From Coffea arabica (taxonomy: Eukaryota > Streptophyta > Magnoliopsida > Gentianales > Rubiaceae): a DNA stretch of 64,000 nucleotides. Shown piece by piece: positions 60,224 through 64,000 of this stretch; within the stretch, counting starts at the first letter, position 1, and each line of letters opens with the position of its first letter. Where the stretch lies: NCBI RefSeq assembly GCF_036785885.1, contig NC_092310.1:3162001-3226000 (forward strand), in the 5' to 3' direction. Below the pieces are notes generated by a model, which saw only the letters and a program-made list of their open reading frames with translations, ran no database searches and was not told the DNA's origin. Both the position numbers and the translations under genes were made by a program.

Positions 60224-61475
60224 ATCGAGTGCAAGTATTCACTAAGAAGTGGCAAGTTGATGTGGAATTTATTCTTGATTGCTAGTTTTAGAAAAGAGAG
60301 AATTGTAGTTTTGGTTTCAAATATTTGGGACGTGACTTCTTCTAGTTGTAAAAGTTTGGAAGAAAGCAAATGTAGCTCTAAATGTTACAATTTCTAAATA
60401 CATTTAGTACTACTGACTGACAGAGTGAGGAGGGATGAGTTGGCTGATTTGAAAAAAAAAAAATGTAAGTCTCCCACTTACACTAAAAAAAAAAAGTCTT
60501 ATTGACTAATTTTTATCAATTGCTATTGGACTTCAGTCACATACTATTATGTACCAACAATTAATTTTCTAAAAACTTGAAAAAATAATTGTGGTCATAA
60601 TTTTTTAGTAAAAGAGGACTAGTTATTTGCACGATGATCACGTGACTAATTATTCTCATTTAGCCAAGAAATACAAAAAATTTTTGACAAAAAAAATTGA
60701 GATTAAAGATTAATTACTCATGTGACCAACATATGTTTAATTAGTCATCTTCTATTACAGTTTATGGCTAGCAATATTTTATTAAAATTTTAAATTCTTT
60801 TAACGATTATTTTCTGGTACGTGATCGGTAGTAATTGGTAAAAATCAGTCATTAGGACCCAATGTGCATAGAAAGTGAAATATTTGACACTATATTTGTA
60901 TTCATCCAAACTTTAGACATTAAAAGCGCTCATATTCCAAATATTTGGAACCAAAACTACAATTCACTCTTTTAGATAATATACCAAGTCAATCTAGGAC
61001 TAATCAAAGAGATGGCTGCCCTCTAGATCTCATAACTTTTCTGGATATCTTTACGTGGGTTTGATGGGGACACTTTGATGGTCTTAGACAAAATTTCCTG
61101 AATTTTCAGGTGATTTTTCAATTCTTGGTTGATTAAAGATATGCAATACCTAGCTGCTGATCACTAAATAGTATTGAGAATGGCATGGGACAGGTTGATT
61201 TCATAAATTATATTTTCACTATATAAATGTAGGCAAGATCTTCTCACCAACGTATATGTATTCGTATTATGTAGTGCTCAAAAGTGATTTTTTTTCATAA
61301 CTACGTAATTTTCTCATTACCCTTTTAGAATTTAAAGTGCAATTGGTGAATTTTGTGGTCATTTACATGCTTTTTGAAGTATAAAATTTTAGTAGCAAAT
61401 GATTTAAGAAGTAAATTTTCCTCGATATTGAGGTCTCATTGGGAGACTTATTAAATGGTTATTGTGCTATTAAGA
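60224..61475. repeat. Dispersed duplicate, copy B (pairs with 51779-52312)
   Basis: Direct-orientation copy of 51779-52312, interrupted by the insertion at 60292-60969. The TATA-like CTATATAAATG is kept near 61220. Confidence 0.8.
60292..60969. mobile_element. TIR element inserted in copy B, with an empty site in copy A
   Basis: The left end AGAGAATTGTAGTTTTGG and right end CCAAAACTACAATTCACTCT are inverted. Copy A reads continuously across the site (GCTAGTTTTAG then CTAATGTACC), so the insertion is directly demonstrated. TTTTAG is present on both sides (60286-60291 and 60970-60975), a possible 6-bp target duplication. There is no coding region. Confidence 0.8.
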
Positions 61476-62036
61476 AAAAAAAATCTCATGATTGCACGTG
61501 GTGTTAATTAAAATTTTTTATTTGACAGATATTTCTGAGTTTTTGTTTTGTGATGCCAATCTTTATCATTTGGTCTAACGAATTATAACAATTTCATAGT
61601 CCAACTTCTTTTTATTTTGGTAGAAATAAGAGGATTTTAAAAATATTTACACGTATTTGTTAACTGCAGTTTTTTTTTCCTTGGGCTGAACTCCTAATAA
61701 TTCTACAAAACTCAAGGAACATAAAACAATAGATGATTAATTACACTCAAATTTCTGTGCTCAATCTAAATCTTTTCTGACCATCAATATTTACTTTGTT
61801 GAAAAGGCAAGAAAGGCCAAAACTGTTTCAATGATTAGGAAATTGCCATTTGGTCCTGTACTTCAATTAATATAGTTCCTCATCTCTTACAAATTTACAA
61901 TTAACCAACTTGATCCCTTATCTCGACAAAATATCGCTAATGTAGGACTTTTAACGATGAACTAGAAAGTTATATTGATCAAGTCATGTGCACTACACGT
62001 GCACCATTAAAATACAAGGGAAAATCATGAAAATAG
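61476..62036. other. Intergenic DNA
   Basis: AT-rich. About 61850-61990 contains phrases common in plant MITEs (TTTGGTCCTGTACTTCAATT), but no paired ends were found. Confidence 0.4.
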
Positions 62037-63536
62037 TGTGACAGCCTCACCTCCCCCTAAGGCGAACCAAAGGGTTCGGTGGACCGCCTGCCCAACTCTC
62101 ATCGGAACTCAGTCGTTCACTTCAGTCTTTAATCAACACCAGAACAAACCCATAAGAATAAATATAACAATGATCCAAAACTTAAGACAAAACTTATATA
62201 CATTGCTATCTCAAAAGGAAATACAAACGTCGAATCTACAAAGGTTCTCAATTCACCATACAACCAGCCCGTGCCAAGCACTAGGGCGAGAACCATTACA
62301 AAATCAAAGAACTAGACCAAGCTAGTCTATACAGAGCTCTCGTCCTTGCTCGCCTTCCCCTGTTAAGGAAAACAAAACTAAAGGGATGAGTTAAAAGCTC
62401 AGTGAGGTTCCGAACACATAGGCGAAGAATAAGTCTAATGCATTCACCATATATAACCAATAATTCAAGATACAAATACAAGATAAAGCGATAAACACAT
62501 TCATTAAAAGAATACGGGCTCACAGGGAGCCATATATTCGTTCGTTCATTCATTCTCCTGTCATTCCCCCTTATTCCTCCGGTCATTAAAAAAAATGCAT
62601 TTTTGTAAGTAAAACCCTCGTTCGTTCGTTCATTTCATTCACCCCCTCCTGGATATTGGCCAGGCTCCACCAGAATACAAGGTAATACTCGAGTATACCA
62701 CATTTATACCCAGGGTCACCATATCGTCCGACCGAGTCTGCTTCTGGCTCGAGTCGATCGGTAACGAAGGGCAGGGTCCAATTCAGCCAAAAGGCTTACA
62801 TCATGCACAACTAACGTTTCAATCATTAAATCATTGAAAATTTCACATTCATTTAGGTCGAGTGCGATAAAGTACACACTCGCCTAAAAACCTCATTTTG
62901 AAAATCATTGAGAGCACTTAACACGTTATCAAACAATAACACAAGTCATAAAGTCAAGGAAAATATAGCAAACAAGGAACACTCACCTAGTTATGCAAAA
63001 CAACGTGCAAAATATCCTTCCGAATATTACACTCAGTCATCGAGAAAACCTATGATTAAACGAGAAAGAATATTACAGTTCATCTAACACAAACAATTAG
63101 GTGAAATCGAAGAAACCTGACAAATGATGAATAAAACGTATAAAAATGACTTTAAAGTGAAACGAAGGCATTTGGACCTGTGGACGGAAATGACTAGGGT
63201 TTCATAAACCAAACGCAAAACCAAACTAAAAGGGTTATAAAATTTCCAACGGAAACACTTGAACCAAAGGCAAGTCGGAATCCAACTAGATAGGCTAAGA
63301 AATGTTGTTTTCGGAATCGTTTATGTGGTTCAAAATCGTCTCATATTCAAGTAGATATTATAGACTAAATGTCTTGATGAAATTCACTTAAAACCTTACT
63401 TGGAAGTAGTTCACTTGTGGCCGAGAAAACCCTAATTCATACCTCTATATTTTGGTAAAGAGTAAGTAATCATTTGGAATTTGAAACTAAAGAGGTAGCA
63501 TGTTTTAAAATGGTAGAACGGTCATGGTATTTGCCA

Positions 63537-63600
<64 letters not shown>

Positions 63601-64000
63601 CAAATAGAAACTTAGCCCTCGAACACCTCCCGAGCGAATCGATGGAATTGTTAATGAAATACGTTCAACTTGACACAAAACACATTTCCAAAACCATTTT
63701 AACTCATTCTCATGACAAGAAAAGAAACGGACAGCATTTCCCCTAATTTTCTTCACTTTCACCCTACAATTAAAAACCCATTCTCATACCATTAATTACA
63801 ATCACACATATGGTCCAAAGGTAATAAAACATGTCCAATTACGGCACAAAACTCTTCAATCAAAGCCAATTAGAGACTCCAAAGCCAACTATAAGAAAAC
63901 CCCCAAATCAAAACCCTAGAACCGGAAATTATCCCCACAAGCGGAAATTTTCCGCAATCAACCGCAATTAACGTACACAAGTTTCAATTAACACCATTTT
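62037..64000. mobile_element. Possible start of a gypsy-type LTR, running off the window
   Basis: From TGTGACAGCCTCACCTCCCC the sequence changes from AT-rich to mixed composition. It contains GCTCAGTGAGGTTCC (about 62397), TCGTTCGTTC-type repeats and a (TA)n tract at 63541-63597. The opening TGTGACA is usual for large gypsy LTRs. No coding domain is visible in the window, so this is inference from termini and style only. Confidence 0.35.
63541..63597. repeat. TA microsatellite
   Basis: About 28 TA units. Open frames through it (YIYIYI) are artefacts. Confidence 0.95.

Noticed and set aside
63474..63762. ORFs with long Tyr-Ile repeats
   Set aside because: They are produced by the TA microsatellite at 63541-63597.

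Overview
This window is nuclear DNA of a flowering plant, most likely a eudicot. It is AT-rich, its genes carry GT-AG introns, and it is full of LTR retrotransposons and small TIR transposons. I cannot name the species. No bacterial-type system, CRISPR array, rRNA or tRNA gene is visible; the only tRNA-like strings are retrotransposon primer-binding sites.

Host genes. (1) 1955-11916 (+) is a complete 19-exon gene for a HUB2/BRE1-type RING E3 ligase that monoubiquitinates histone H2B. (2) 15388-19267 (+) is a 4-exon gene for a conserved, probably plastid-targeted membrane protein of unknown function. (3) 24013-24900 (+) and 55253-56140 (-) are two intronless DUF716/TMEM45-type membrane protein genes of 295 codons each, in opposite orientation about 30 kb apart. 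Two relic 3' flanks of the same family lie at 21597-22595 and 52820-53035. (4) 42212-50435 (-) is a broken REM-type B3-domain gene, or two fused tandem copies, with stops, a frameshift, a lost splice acceptor and a copia element inside.

Mobile DNA. 30122-41707 is a minus-strand Ty1/copia element with 5-bp target duplications. A younger plus-strand Ty3/gypsy element of CRM-like type (34175-41208) is nested in its gag gene. The nesting is not clean: the distal part of the gypsy 3' LTR and part of the copia gag are missing at one junction. 43308-48739 is an older, decayed copia element in the REM locus; it contains a probable solo CRM-like LTR near 44445-45107. A further gypsy-type LTR seems to start at 62037 and run off the window.

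Small TIR elements are abundant, and several have readable target duplications. Three related MULE-like elements have 9-bp duplications (876-1786, 13382-15093, 22680-23478), and the first two sit just upstream of the two intron-bearing genes. A second MULE-like family lies at 51200-51717. Two hAT-like elements have 8-bp duplications (25191-25862, 50716-51168). One insertion (60292-60969) can be read against an empty paralogous site inside the window.

The genes do not form a pathway or cluster. The story here is genome dynamics: promoter-proximal MULEs, dispersed duplication of a DUF716 family, nested retrotransposons and progressive death of a REM gene. I found no convincing undescribed molecular system. 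The most unusual items are the paralogous flanks of the copia element in the REM locus, the palindrome cluster in the second MULE and the asymmetric deletion at the nested junction.
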